The notes beneath the pieces are model-generated. The model was not told the DNA's origin. It did no database searches and worked only from the letters and a program-made list of their open reading frames with translations. Positions 35,001 through 43,061 of a DNA stretch of 64,000 bases are shown here, piece by piece. The DNA is from Chitinophaga sp. (GTDB lineage: Bacteria; Bacteroidota; Bacteroidia; Chitinophagales; Chitinophagaceae), in NCBI RefSeq assembly GCF_017745275.1, contig NZ_JAGHZS010000010.1, forward strand, positions 538,073-602,072, written 5' to 3'. The position numbers and the translations under genes were made by a program. Positions within the stretch are counted from its first letter, which is position 1, and every line of letters begins with the position of its first letter.

Positions 35001-35232
35001 ACATATTGCGGATGTGGAGTTGATAGTCCGGATAACGAATGTATAATTCCGTTTCAAAATTATCATAGTAGGTCATTCTTGATCCCAGGTTGCCTCCAAT
35101 CAGGGAAATATGTAGATCTTTGGAAACCGTCAGCGGCGCATGTGCCTCGGGTTTACAGGCATCCAGTATCATTATTAGCAATAGAATGGACATCAGCGGT
35201 ACGCGGGTACCGATCTTACATGTGCTCAGCAT
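32038..35232 (-). CDS. Multidomain lipoprotein: SGNH-like, PVC propeller, HEAT and cytochrome c
   Basis: The product has 1064 residues. A lipobox (MILDACKP, C26) anchors it to a membrane. Residues about 40-275 are SGNH-hydrolase-like (DVIVAFFGYSESF, KLALVSPIAFENL), but the nucleophile block reads GGN at 46-48 and the usual catalytic histidine motif reads DGSQLNAAGY, so hydrolase activity is doubtful. Residues about 385-750 form the beta-propeller of PVC-type haem-binding proteins with Asp-rich loops (DTDNDGKADKE). HEAT-like helices (about 770-910) follow. A cytochrome c domain has C944-x-x-C947-H948 and a candidate axial M1001. It likely passes electrons from extracytoplasmic oxidation of a sugar. 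It lies between ThuA and SusC in locus 2. Confidence 0.85.
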   Translation of the reverse strand: MLSTCKIGTRVPLMSILLLIMILDACKPEAHAPLTVSKDLHISLIGGNLGSRMTYYDNFETELYIRYPDYQLHIRNMCDGGETPGFRPHAGRNTPWAFPGADKFRPELAKEVSGMDNPSQGRFETPDQWLTRLKTDVIVAFFGYSESFEGKEGLDNYKAELDAFIKWTLQQKYNGTSAPKLALVSPIAFENLSDKYDLPDGRRENENLALYTAAMKKVAAANKVLFVDAFTPSLQWYKDTKEELTVDGSQLNAAGYKKLGLLLVDQIFGKVAPKAEANRALVHDAVKEKNWMWLNDYKIPNGVHVFGRRYDPYGPDNYPAEIEKIRQMTAIRDTAVWQAATKGTKMDIAAADKNTKVLPAVKTNYHPANPKDGNLRYLSGAEAERQLKVPPGYKVELFASEEQFPDLAKPMQMSFDNKGRLWVAVMPSYPHYKPGDPKPNDKIIILEDTDNDGKADKETIFAQGLHLPIGFEIAPEGVYVAQGTNLKILTDTDGDDKADKEEILLSGFDDHDTHHSSHAFTADPSGAIYSGEGVFLHTHVETSYGTIRASNGGFYRYDPRRHQLERTAQLQIPNPWGIAFDDWGQPFFAETSSPDMRWMLPGTVLPKYGQHTHKSVQLIEEKHKVRPTSGLEFVSSRHFPDSLQGDFLINNTIGFLGTKEHTLTDDGTGYKSHHRMDLLVSSDPNFRPVDLEFAPDGSLYVIDWHNILIGHMQHNARDPLRDHSHGRIYRITYPARPLVKPAHIAGAGIDELLDNLKVPEYRTRYRTRRELRGRDSAQVLAHLKSWVAQLDKNDPRYEHHLLEGLWVSWGLDRVDQDLLRQLLKARDYHVRAAAVEVVRYTGHQVKDQANLLMQAAQDENSRVRLMAIVAASWIGKEKGLPILAAAKKLPLDEWMIHAYETAVAHLKGEKVKEAAENGANTRLKGKELALFNQGQKIYAIEGYCRTCHQPDGKGLPDSGFPPLAGSAWVTGSDERLIKLVMKGIMGPIEVNNKTYPGQVPMTPFGSLLKDEEIAAVLTYVRNSFGNTAAAVSPEKVKQVRKDIINKKDFYSPQELLKIHPMEKK

Positions 35233-35271
35233 CTTGAATAATTTTTACAGGAATCAGAAAATGTTCTCTAC

Positions 35272-36129
35272 TTATTTAGCCACGCGGTAAGGTACCTGTA
35301 TATCAATTTTGCCTTTCCATTTTCGCGGTACTTTAAGTCCCAGTTCATAATGGATAGCGTTTATCACCAGCCGTTGGAAGGGTTCCTGCCGGAAGTCTTC
35401 CGGATGGCCCATGGTGGTCATAAATACGCGGCCGCCGAAACTATTGGTACCGGTCCATGCCACCGGGTTTTCTATGGCTGCTTTATCCGGGTTCACTGCT
35501 TTGCCCATCAGCAGCCAGGTAGAGCCTTTGGTAGGGTAGTCAGGCAATACGCGGTACAGCCACGAGCGAACATGAAAGTGTTTGGCAACACCAGTTAAGA
35601 TTGGGTTATTTGCCTGGTTGGGAATAATACTTACATCAGTGCTGCTTTCATGACCGTAATGTGTATGTTGGGCTGCGCCACCCCAGCCCGGAGGCGCATT
35701 TAAAGCAAATTCTCCAAAGGCATTCCATTTCTCGCTGGCATGTCCTGCCGGGAAATGAAAGGCATGTGTGGTGGTACGGAATGCCATAACAGGCTTTCCT
35801 GTTTTCAGATAGGCTTCAATATGCGCCAGCTGACCAGGTGGCAGCCTGCGCCAACGCAAAAAGAAAACCGCCAGGTCTGCCTGATCCAGTGCTTCCAGCC
35901 CTGGAATATTTTCTTCACTGTTATAATCCGGTGCCGCTTTGAGCACAATTGTTTTCATGCCATAATCTTTCTCCAGTGCAGCGGCTATCAGTGGCAAGGT
36001 TTCCTCACTGCTGTACTCATGATCACCGGTAACGAAAACCACCAGTGGCTGCTTCTTCTGTGCAGATTGCGCCGACAATATCAGGTTGGCACATAACAGG
36101 AACAATAAACAAAAGCAAATTTTTCTCAT
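35272..36129 (-). CDS. ThuA-domain secreted protein
   Basis: The product has 285 residues with a signal peptide ending near LSAQ (about residue 20). The ThuA/class I amidotransferase-like fold is seen from PLVVFVTGDHEYSSEETLPLIAAALEK through LEALDQADLAVFFLRWRRLP, AYLKTGKPVMAFRTTTHAF and RVFMTTMGHPEDF. The family is linked to trehalose or other sugar use, with unclear chemistry. It is 39 bp upstream of the haem lipoprotein gene; these two families co-occur often in Planctomycetes and Verrucomicrobia sugar loci. Confidence 0.88.
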   Translation of the reverse strand: MRKICFCLLFLLCANLILSAQSAQKKQPLVVFVTGDHEYSSEETLPLIAAALEKDYGMKTIVLKAAPDYNSEENIPGLEALDQADLAVFFLRWRRLPPGQLAHIEAYLKTGKPVMAFRTTTHAFHFPAGHASEKWNAFGEFALNAPPGWGGAAQHTHYGHESSTDVSIIPNQANNPILTGVAKHFHVRSWLYRVLPDYPTKGSTWLLMGKAVNPDKAAIENPVAWTGTNSFGGRVFMTTMGHPEDFRQEPFQRLVINAIHYELGLKVPRKWKGKIDIQVPYRVAK

Positions 36130-36146
36130 TGTACGGCGTTTATTGG

Positions 36147-37112
36147 CTATAGTTTTTTATTAGTTGTTAGCGCGTGGCGATTATATATACTGTTGGGATC
36201 GGGATGATTGTTTGTTAACGCGGCAATCACATTTCCCACCGTAAGCAGGCAGATTTTTTTATACGTTTCTATCGTTAAACTTCCGGAATGCGGTGTAATA
36301 ATAGCCCTTGGATGTTGTACTACCGGGAGCGACTGCACCGGCGGTTCTTCTGGCAATACGTCAGCGGCATAACCTGAAATTTTTTGCGTGTTCAATGCAT
36401 GTAGTAATGCGGCATGATCCACCAGAGCTCCTCTTGCCGTGTTTATCAGCCAGGCATTGGCTTTCATCTGATGTAACTGTTCTGCGCCTATGATACCGTT
36501 GGTGTCGTTATTGAAGGGGAGGTGCAGGCTCACTACATCTGACTGCTGCAACAGTTCTTCTATTTCCATTTGTTTATATGGCACATCCCGTGCAGATCGG
36601 TTCCAGTATAATACCCTCATACCAAAGGCTTCAGCGAGCCGGGCTACACGCTGACCGATGTTGCCCATCCCTAATATGCCAAGCGTTTTGCCATTTAACT
36701 CATCACCGGTATATTGATTGCGCCAGCTCCAGTTGTTTTGCTTTACTTCGAAAACAGCAGTATACATATTACGCATGCCCATCAGCATCAGGCTCAATGT
36801 ATGTTCTGCCATGGTGGCGGCATTACTGCCGGGCGCATTGATCACTAACACATTTCGCGCAGTGGCAGCGGCCACATCTACGTTATCCAGCCCTATGCCA
36901 CAGCGGGCCACGACTTCCAGTTGCGGGCAGGCATCTATCAATGGTTGATTGATAAGTCCTTTCCCACGGGTGATGATAGCATGAATATTCCCATGCGCCA
37001 ATGCTACCTGCAAACCGGTATCCTCATATCCTGTAAATACATTTACGGCGGCATGCAACTCCTGCAAAGCTTCCTCCGCAATTGTTTCCAGTAACAATAC
37101 GTTTTTTTTCAT
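36147..37112 (-). CDS. D-isomer 2-hydroxyacid dehydrogenase (SerA/GhrB-like)
   Basis: The product has 321 residues. The NAD-binding motif is GMGNIG at 148-153. The catalytic residues are R227 (INTARGALVD), E256 (DVLPEEPP) and H275 (ITPHSGSLT). No ACT regulatory domain follows, so it is not a long-form SerA. It would interconvert a 2-keto acid and a D-2-hydroxy acid. Within locus 2 it may act after the enolase-superfamily dehydratase. It starts 3 bp from the VOC gene stop. Confidence 0.88.
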   Translation of the reverse strand: MKKNVLLLETIAEEALQELHAAVNVFTGYEDTGLQVALAHGNIHAIITRGKGLINQPLIDACPQLEVVARCGIGLDNVDVAAATARNVLVINAPGSNAATMAEHTLSLMLMGMRNMYTAVFEVKQNNWSWRNQYTGDELNGKTLGILGMGNIGQRVARLAEAFGMRVLYWNRSARDVPYKQMEIEELLQQSDVVSLHLPFNNDTNGIIGAEQLHQMKANAWLINTARGALVDHAALLHALNTQKISGYAADVLPEEPPVQSLPVVQHPRAIITPHSGSLTIETYKKICLLTVGNVIAALTNNHPDPNSIYNRHALTTNKKL

Positions 37113-37115
37113 CTG

Positions 37116-37601
37116 TTATTTGTGATATAAAGTAGCATCATCTGACCGGTATCCCCTGAAATCATTCCTGTTGGAAACATACAACCCTTCTTCATACAAC
37201 TCATCGGTTAATATCCTCGGGTCTATGTCCTGTCCCGGTTTGGAAGAAATTTCCACCAGGTTACCGGCAGGATCACGTACAAACATCTGCATGGCGCCAT
37301 CGGGTAGCTTTCTCACCTTTCCCCAGGGATGGATATCAATTACATTCAGTTCTTTCATGCGGAAAAAGATGCTGTTAAAATCGTCTATCTGTACACAGAT
37401 ATGTCCACGGAAGGAGGTTTTATCTTCCCACTCGGAAATATGCAGTTGTTGTTCTTCATTAAATTTGAAAAACATCACCGGGTAATCAAACCTAAAGGCA
37501 GCCAGCGGTTCCAGACCTAATTCATGCTGGTAGAATGCACCTGCTTTTTCCAGGTTGTCGACGATCAGCGTAACGTGGTTAATTTTAAGTGCTTTAGCCA
37601 T
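37116..37601 (-). CDS. VOC-superfamily (glyoxalase-like) protein
   Basis: The product has 161 residues with two beta-alpha-beta-beta-beta modules. It opens with KINHVTLIVDNLEKAGAFYQHELGLEPL and the second half reads VCVQIDDF-like (ICVQIDDFNSIFFRMKELN) then MQMFVRDPAGNLVEISSKPGQ. Metal ligands typical of the fold (H in NHVTLIVDN, H in LHISEWED, E in LVEISS) are visible. It could be an isomerase, epimerase or lyase acting on a locus-2 intermediate. Confidence 0.85.
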   Translation of the reverse strand: MAKALKINHVTLIVDNLEKAGAFYQHELGLEPLAAFRFDYPVMFFKFNEEQQLHISEWEDKTSFRGHICVQIDDFNSIFFRMKELNVIDIHPWGKVRKLPDGAMQMFVRDPAGNLVEISSKPGQDIDPRILTDELYEEGLYVSNRNDFRGYRSDDATLYHK

Positions 37602-37627
37602 ATAATTATTTTCAGAGATCTTCTAAT

Positions 37628-38794
37628 CTAAACTTTTTGTGTAAACTCCCGTACAAAACTCCAATTGGGGCTTACTCCCAGTCCAGGGGCGGTGGGCGCC
37701 ACAATAACGCCATCTGTTACCGTAATTTTTTCGTTTATCAAATCATGCATCATAGGATTTCCCCCGAGAGAAAACTCGATGATAGTGGCGGAAGGAGAGG
37801 CAAATGCAACGTTGAGTCCTGCCATAAAAGAGAATCCCGATCCCCAGCAATGCGGCGCTAATTCCAGTTGATGTATACCCGCCATATGTGATACGCGGGC
37901 CGCTTCTGAAATACCGCCAATGATAGCCGCATCCGGTTGTATGATATCAATGGCCCTGATATCCACCAGCTCCCTGATATCAAAGCTGGTATACTCACTT
38001 TCTCCTGCCGCAATAGGAATATCTGTGGCAGCTCTCACTTCGGCAGTCCCTATCCGGTTATCCGGATTAATAGGTTCTTCAAACCAGTGAAGGTTGCAAT
38101 CCCGTACGCCGCGACAGAATTGTTTCGCTTCCGGCACACTAAAGGTGCCGTGTGCATCCGCCATTAATTTAATATCCGGTCCCAGTGCGGCTCTTGCAGC
38201 TTTCACTCTTTCTATGCTATTTTGTACCGTATTATCCATGATGCCTACACGCATTTTAACACCGCGGAATCCTTTGCTGGTATAGCCGGTTAATTGTGCG
38301 CCAATGTTGGCCGCATCAGCCCAGCCGCCACTGGCATAGGCAGGCATCGTATCCCGGCAGGCACCTCCCAGCAAATCCATTACAGGAACATTCAGCATTT
38401 TCCCTTTCAGGTCCCACAACGCCGTATCAATACCGCTCATGGCGGATATCATGAGTCCTCTTCTGCCCAGGACCGGGAATTTGCGGCCCCTCGACAATGC
38501 ATAATGATCACGTGTACCGTTATACATTTCTTCCCAGCAACGGGTAATATCTTTGACAGGTTTGCCCAGCAGAATTGGTTTTAATTCGTTTTCTATACAA
38601 TTCACAATGGAAGCGCACACTCCTGAAGATCCCACAGCAGCCTTGGCTTCACCAAATCCCTGTAAGCCATCTTCTGTGGTAACTACCACCAAAGTCATAT
38701 CAAAGTTTGCCAGTAATCCGTAGTCCGACGTGTGTTGTTTTTCCTTTGGAACGGGACAGCGTAACCAAAATGCCTCTACATTAGCTATTTTCAT
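37628..38794 (-). CDS. Enolase-superfamily acid-sugar dehydratase (mandelate racemase subgroup)
   Basis: The product has 388 residues. Catalytic and metal residues fit the MR subgroup: K180 and R182 (VKMRVG), metal ligands D213 (MADAHGTF), E239/E240 (HWFEEPINPDN) and E265 (GESEYTS), then D288 (QPDAAIIGG) and H315 (APHCWGSGF). The family dehydrates aldonates such as rhamnonate, galactonate or fuconate to 2-keto-3-deoxy acids, or racemises hydroxy acids. It is the second gene of locus 2, 7 bp from the epimerase. Specificity cannot be read by eye. Confidence 0.9.
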   Translation of the reverse strand: MKIANVEAFWLRCPVPKEKQHTSDYGLLANFDMTLVVVTTEDGLQGFGEAKAAVGSSGVCASIVNCIENELKPILLGKPVKDITRCWEEMYNGTRDHYALSRGRKFPVLGRRGLMISAMSGIDTALWDLKGKMLNVPVMDLLGGACRDTMPAYASGGWADAANIGAQLTGYTSKGFRGVKMRVGIMDNTVQNSIERVKAARAALGPDIKLMADAHGTFSVPEAKQFCRGVRDCNLHWFEEPINPDNRIGTAEVRAATDIPIAAGESEYTSFDIRELVDIRAIDIIQPDAAIIGGISEAARVSHMAGIHQLELAPHCWGSGFSFMAGLNVAFASPSATIIEFSLGGNPMMHDLINEKITVTDGVIVAPTAPGLGVSPNWSFVREFTQKV

Positions 38795-38801
38795 CGCTTC
38801 T

Positions 38802-39686
38802 TTAAATAAGTTTTGATAATGTATTAAATGACTTTGCTGTTAGCATGGTATAAAACGCTTCTGTAACGGCACTACTGCCATGGTCCACGAGGAATTTTTC
38901 CTGTTCCGGGGAAAGATTTTCCGGGTTGTTATCAATCGCATCCGGGTATGGGTTGGCAGGAGTACGATCCAATGGGGCGCAGAACTCTACTGAAAGCACA
39001 TCGTTGTAGTTAATCTCTTTTAAAGTAGCCACAATCTTTTCCCAGTTAAGATGTCCCATACCGGGTGCCATCCTGTTATTGTCTGCCACATGAAAGCCTA
39101 CCAGTTTGCCTTTGGCTTTCCTGATAGCCGCAAACATGTCTTCTTCCTCCATATTCATGTGAAAGGTATCCAGGCAAACACCACAATTTGGACCCACTGC
39201 TGCTGCCAGCGCCAACGCCTGTTCAGCCCTGTTGATGAAATAAGTTTCAAAGCGGTTAATTGGCTCAATGCCCAGTAATATGCCTGCTGCCTCACTATAG
39301 CTGTAAATTTCTTTCAGCGCCTCCACTGCCCATTTCCATTCTTCGTCAGGTCTTCCATCAGGGATAATTTTCCCAACTGTTCCCGGTACTACTGATACCA
39401 TATGACCATCCAGCTCTTTTACCATCTTCACTACATCTTTCACATACTGTATAGACCTCCCGCGCTGCGCTTCATCCCGGGCAAGCAGGTTGCGCTCTCC
39501 CAGCATTAATGTGACCGCACCCCAGCAGGATAAACCATGGTGCTTCATCAACTTCCTGATGTGTTGGGTATCATATTGCTCAGGAACGCCGGCAATTTCA
39601 AGCCGGGTATATCCAAGCGATGCTACGCGTTGCATGGTGGTTTCAATCGATTCGGCTCTCATCCAATTGTGTATCGCTAATTCCAT
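38802..39686 (-). CDS. Sugar epimerase/isomerase, D-tagatose 3-epimerase type TIM barrel
   Basis: The product has 294 residues of the xylose-isomerase-like fold. Metal ligands are E141 (GIEPINRFETYF), D173 (CLDTFHMNMEE), H199 (GFHVADNNR) and E234 (LSVEFCAP), with GMGHLNW between. This is the D-tagatose/D-psicose 3-epimerase and hydroxypyruvate-isomerase pattern. No signal peptide is present, so it acts in the cytoplasm. It is the promoter-proximal gene of locus 2, divergent from an AraC regulator. Confidence 0.88.
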   Translation of the reverse strand: MELAIHNWMRAESIETTMQRVASLGYTRLEIAGVPEQYDTQHIRKLMKHHGLSCWGAVTLMLGERNLLARDEAQRGRSIQYVKDVVKMVKELDGHMVSVVPGTVGKIIPDGRPDEEWKWAVEALKEIYSYSEAAGILLGIEPINRFETYFINRAEQALALAAAVGPNCGVCLDTFHMNMEEEDMFAAIRKAKGKLVGFHVADNNRMAPGMGHLNWEKIVATLKEINYNDVLSVEFCAPLDRTPANPYPDAIDNNPENLSPEQEKFLVDHGSSAVTEAFYTMLTAKSFNTLSKLI

Positions 39687-39816
39687 AACGTATCAGGTTT
39701 ATAAGTCAGAATGGGTTTAAAATACATGTAAGTATGGATATTATTATATCCGTTCAACAGTACAGCGTTATCTACGTGGGCTTATAACGGGAATTTTTAA
39801 GATCATCACTGTATTG

Positions 39817-39847
39817 CAAACTTATTCAGCTTACAGTTGAAATAAAA
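39817..39847 (-). promoter_or_regulatory. Possible promoter of the locus-2 operon
   Basis: On the minus strand, TAAGTTTG (plus positions 39817-39824) matches the -7 pattern, with a TTTT instead of TTTG 19 bp further upstream (39844-39847). It would leave a leader of about 120 nt before the epimerase gene. The rest of the 249-bp divergent gap holds nothing else I can name. Confidence 0.35.
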
Positions 39848-39935
39848 GTACTTCATTTGCAAGATATTGATACTATATTTACCATAATCCCAATTTTGAT
39901 GGTAGTAAAATAAATAGTGTACCAAATTTAGCGTT

Positions 39936-40883
39936 ATGAAAGTGGCTTACAGACATATCTCAGCACCTGAGAAAAGCAGCGCTGCCACCTTGCCCTACCG
40001 GCGTATTTCCACACCGGAAGATGCCAGTTTTGTGATCAAGGAGTTTTGCCAGCCGCGCTTCACCAATACCTTTCACTTTCACCATGGATACGAATTAATC
40101 CTGGTGGTAAGCAGTTCTGGAAAGGTGTATGCAGGAAATAAGGTGGTAAATTTTAATGAAGGAGAGATTTATATGTTTGGGCCCGGGCTGGTGCATTGTT
40201 TTTGTAACGACAATGCAGTTGATGGCAACAATGAGGACATGGCCCACGCTATCATTGTACAATTTTCTGAAGATTTTCTTGGTAAAGAATTCTTTGAAAA
40301 ACTGGAATTGAAAAAAATAAAAGACCTGATGCAGCTCTCGGAACATGGGCTGCAATTCCGGAAAATACCTGCTGCGCTCCGTCATCTTTTTTTCGAGTTT
40401 CAACCCAACCAGCAAATGAAAAACCTGATCCTGCTGCTACAATTGCTGGATGAGCTTTCCCTGCAGGATAGAGATCATCTGTCGCTATTGACAGAAGATC
40501 CCCGGAAAGTGCATTACAAGGATGCCGACTCTAAGAAACTGACGGGCATCTTTAAATATGTACTGGAAAATTATCAGCAGCAGGTAGATAGCAAATCAGC
40601 GGCATCATTGGCTTGCATGAGTGAAGCGGCCTTTTGCCGCTACTTCAAAAGAAGAACAGGCAAAACTTTTTCGCAATTTGTGAATGAAACAAGGATAAGT
40701 CATGCTACCAAACTGTTGATCGGCACAGATCAGGGAATCGCTGACATCTGCTATGCCTGCGGGTTTGATAATATTTCCTATTTTAACCGGCAGTTCAAAA
40801 TTTACCAGGACCAGTCGCCCCGCGAATACCGCAAAGCATTTGAAGAGAGTAATGCCAGCGCTCCAAGCTTCCGGTTCACCTGA
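39936..40883 (+). CDS. AraC-family regulator with cupin sensor domain (locus 2 regulator)
   Basis: The product has 315 residues. An N-terminal cupin (FHHGYELILVVSSSGKVYAGN, EGEIYMFGPGLVHCF) senses a ligand. The C-terminal double helix-turn-helix (MSEAAFCRYFKRRTGKTF, IADICYACGFDNISYFNRQF) binds DNA. It diverges from the locus-2 operon and is its likely activator. Its DNA-binding half nearly matches that of the protein at 8046, so the two may share operators or descend from one duplication. Confidence 0.9.
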   Translation: MKVAYRHISAPEKSSAATLPYRRISTPEDASFVIKEFCQPRFTNTFHFHHGYELILVVSSSGKVYAGNKVVNFNEGEIYMFGPGLVHCFCNDNAVDGNNEDMAHAIIVQFSEDFLGKEFFEKLELKKIKDLMQLSEHGLQFRKIPAALRHLFFEFQPNQQMKNLILLLQLLDELSLQDRDHLSLLTEDPRKVHYKDADSKKLTGIFKYVLENYQQQVDSKSAASLACMSEAAFCRYFKRRTGKTFSQFVNETRISHATKLLIGTDQGIADICYACGFDNISYFNRQFKIYQDQSPREYRKAFEESNASAPSFRFT

Positions 40884-41018
40884 AACTGTATAACCATCCA
40901 GGGAAGAAATACTTGAACATCAGTAACGGCTATACGTAGATAGCCTGGTAGCATCTAATATATTGATCCGGTAGGGATAGATGTGATATAGCAGTTATTG
41001 CTTTGGTTGTTGTATATA

Positions 41019-42095
41019 TCAATCAATCATCTGCTCCGCAATTTTTGCTGCAAAGTCATCCAAACTGATTGTTCCGGTATTACTCAGGATAATAATGGTA
41101 GCTTGATTTTCCAATACATGAAATAGCATGGCCTGTGCTCCCATAATACTGCCTGGCCGCTTTATGATCGTATAGTGTTTATGGTGAATGTCATAATCTT
41201 TGTAAACCCAAACACCATAACCATATTCATCTGGTCCTGAGGTGAACATCAGGTCGAGTGTTGACTGTTTCAATAATTTCTTTTCAAACAGTGCACGGGT
41301 AAACTTAAAGATATCATCAGCAGTGGAATACATTGCACCGGCAGCGTACCAGTTTTCCGGGTACACCGGGAGGTCGTTTACCATTGTTTTAATATCATCC
41401 CGGTAGAAATAGGTAGCTGCAAGCCTGGGAATAATTTTTTGCTGATAGGCTATACCGGTATTATTCATTAATAAAGAGTCCAGTATATTCACCTGGAGAT
41501 ACTGCTCAAAAGTTTTCCCGGTAATATGCTCAATTATTTTCCCCAGGATGATATAATCAGCATTGTTGTAATCCCACTTTTTGCCTGGTTCATTTACCAG
41601 CTTGCCACTGCTAAAAAGAGACAGCATTTCATCGGTGGTATGTGGTATTTGATATTGAGGCATACCATTTTTAAGTGCTGATTCCAGTGTTAGGCCATCA
41701 TCCATATTCCGGATGCCTGAAGTCATATTCAACAGCTGGGCGACCGTTACTTTATTGGCTGCATCTCCTTTATACTCCGGCAAATAAGTATCGATTGACT
41801 TATTCAAATCAATTTTACCCTGTTCATAGAGTTGCAGGATTAATACAGCAGTAAAGGCTTTGGTGATGGAAGCAATTTTATACCTGGTATCAACGGTATT
41901 GGGGACACTCATTTGAAAATTGGCCATCCCAAAGCTTTTTTTATACCCGCATTTATGCGCTTTTGCCAGCAGTATAGTACCGTTAAAATTATTTTTAACT
42001 ACAAAGGAGTCAATGAAATGATTCACTTTCGAAGATTGTCCCCAGGCCGGACTGGTAAGAACAAAAGAGAGGATGAGGTAAACTATCTTTCTCAT
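41019..42095 (-). CDS. Serine hydrolase of the beta-lactamase class C/PBP4* type
   Basis: The product has 358 residues with a signal peptide ending near PAWGQ. The active-site S76-x-x-K79 (ASITKAF) and Y176-x-N178 (DYNNAD) are present; the third motif (usually KTG or HxG) is probably at IIKRPGSIMG. It lacks a C-terminal extra domain. Such periplasmic enzymes cleave peptidoglycan peptides, D-amino-acid peptides or esters rather than giving antibiotic resistance. It stands alone between loci. Confidence 0.88.
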   Translation of the reverse strand: MRKIVYLILSFVLTSPAWGQSSKVNHFIDSFVVKNNFNGTILLAKAHKCGYKKSFGMANFQMSVPNTVDTRYKIASITKAFTAVLILQLYEQGKIDLNKSIDTYLPEYKGDAANKVTVAQLLNMTSGIRNMDDGLTLESALKNGMPQYQIPHTTDEMLSLFSSGKLVNEPGKKWDYNNADYIILGKIIEHITGKTFEQYLQVNILDSLLMNNTGIAYQQKIIPRLAATYFYRDDIKTMVNDLPVYPENWYAAGAMYSTADDIFKFTRALFEKKLLKQSTLDLMFTSGPDEYGYGVWVYKDYDIHHKHYTIIKRPGSIMGAQAMLFHVLENQATIIILSNTGTISLDDFAAKIAEQMID

Positions 42096-42174
42096 GATAA
42101 GCAGCGTTATTCATTATTTTGGATGTAGCAGGATAGAAAGCTACAATAATAAACAATTGTACCAGGAATGAAGA

Positions 42175-42891
42175 TCAGTATTTCCTTTGTTTTTGCATAT
42201 CCATCAGCATACGCGCGAAGTGCGGATCCATTGGGGTAATTCGCCCGGTAGTGAAAGAGATGCCTATGCTTCCCGGAGGTGGTACCATCCCGCCCAGACC
42301 AAAGCCTGATACAGCATAATACAGGGCAGGTTTTCCTACTGCCGCCTGGATATTTCCAATGGATGCGCCGAAACTACCGCCTTTGCTGATATTCAGCGCT
42401 GTGCCAAAGGTTGTTTCATAACGGAGAAAACTATCGGCCGGAATTGTTACATCTTTGCCATTTATTTGTAAGGGCATGGCTTTTCCGTTGTTGCCGAAAA
42501 TATATACCACGTTCTTTTCCTCGCGGTCTGTATTCCGCTGGAGTGCCGAGTCATCTGCAAAGAAGAAATCGAGTGTTAATGCCGGCCTCGTTGAATCTGT
42601 GTCCGTGTAGGAGTGGAACATAAATGTGTTGGCGCCTGATTTCATACCGCGATGTACCGCTAAAGCGCACAGCCTTGAAAGCGCTTTGCTTTCCATGGCA
42701 ACAGCCGTGGAAGAAATGGTAGCCACATATTCCAGCCCTGATGTATCAGCGGTGTTGCTCCAATAAACTATCTCGCGCGATTTTTTTTTGCGTTGAAAGG
42801 TGTCAGATTTTTTCAGTATCTCTACTTTCTGGCTGTATACATGGCCACAGCAGAATACCAGGAAGGCTAGTACAAGGTAAGGGAGCTTCAT
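42175..42891 (-). CDS. Secreted protein of unknown function
   Basis: The frame is open from 43062, but the ATG at 42891 is preferred because it begins a signal peptide (MKLPYLVLAFLVFCCGHVYSQ) and the upstream part overlaps the decayed gene at 43062. The product has 238 residues with a Gly-rich C-terminal half (GKPALYYAVSGFGLGGMVPPPGSIG) and no motif I recognise. A DREEKNVVYIFGNNGKA stretch suggests a beta-rich fold. No partner genes are evident. Confidence 0.65.
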   Translation of the reverse strand: MKLPYLVLAFLVFCCGHVYSQKVEILKKSDTFQRKKKSREIVYWSNTADTSGLEYVATISSTAVAMESKALSRLCALAVHRGMKSGANTFMFHSYTDTDSTRPALTLDFFFADDSALQRNTDREEKNVVYIFGNNGKAMPLQINGKDVTIPADSFLRYETTFGTALNISKGGSFGASIGNIQAAVGKPALYYAVSGFGLGGMVPPPGSIGISFTTGRITPMDPHFARMLMDMQKQRKY

Positions 42892-43061
42892 GTATGCTAT
42901 TTCTTCAAAGTAAATAAAAAAATGTGAATGTAGCGCCTTACTCCGAAAATCTTCCTTCACTTGATAATCTTGTTTTTCCGGAGGAAGGAGGGCATTGAAA
43001 AAAATGCGTCCACCAGCCAGGTGGACGCACAAGTAATCTGCATTTGCAGCATCCTGCATCA

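Noticed and set aside
41019..42095. Antibiotic-resistance beta-lactamase
   Set aside because: Only the general class C fold is present and the third motif is weak; such envelope hydrolases are common in this phylum.
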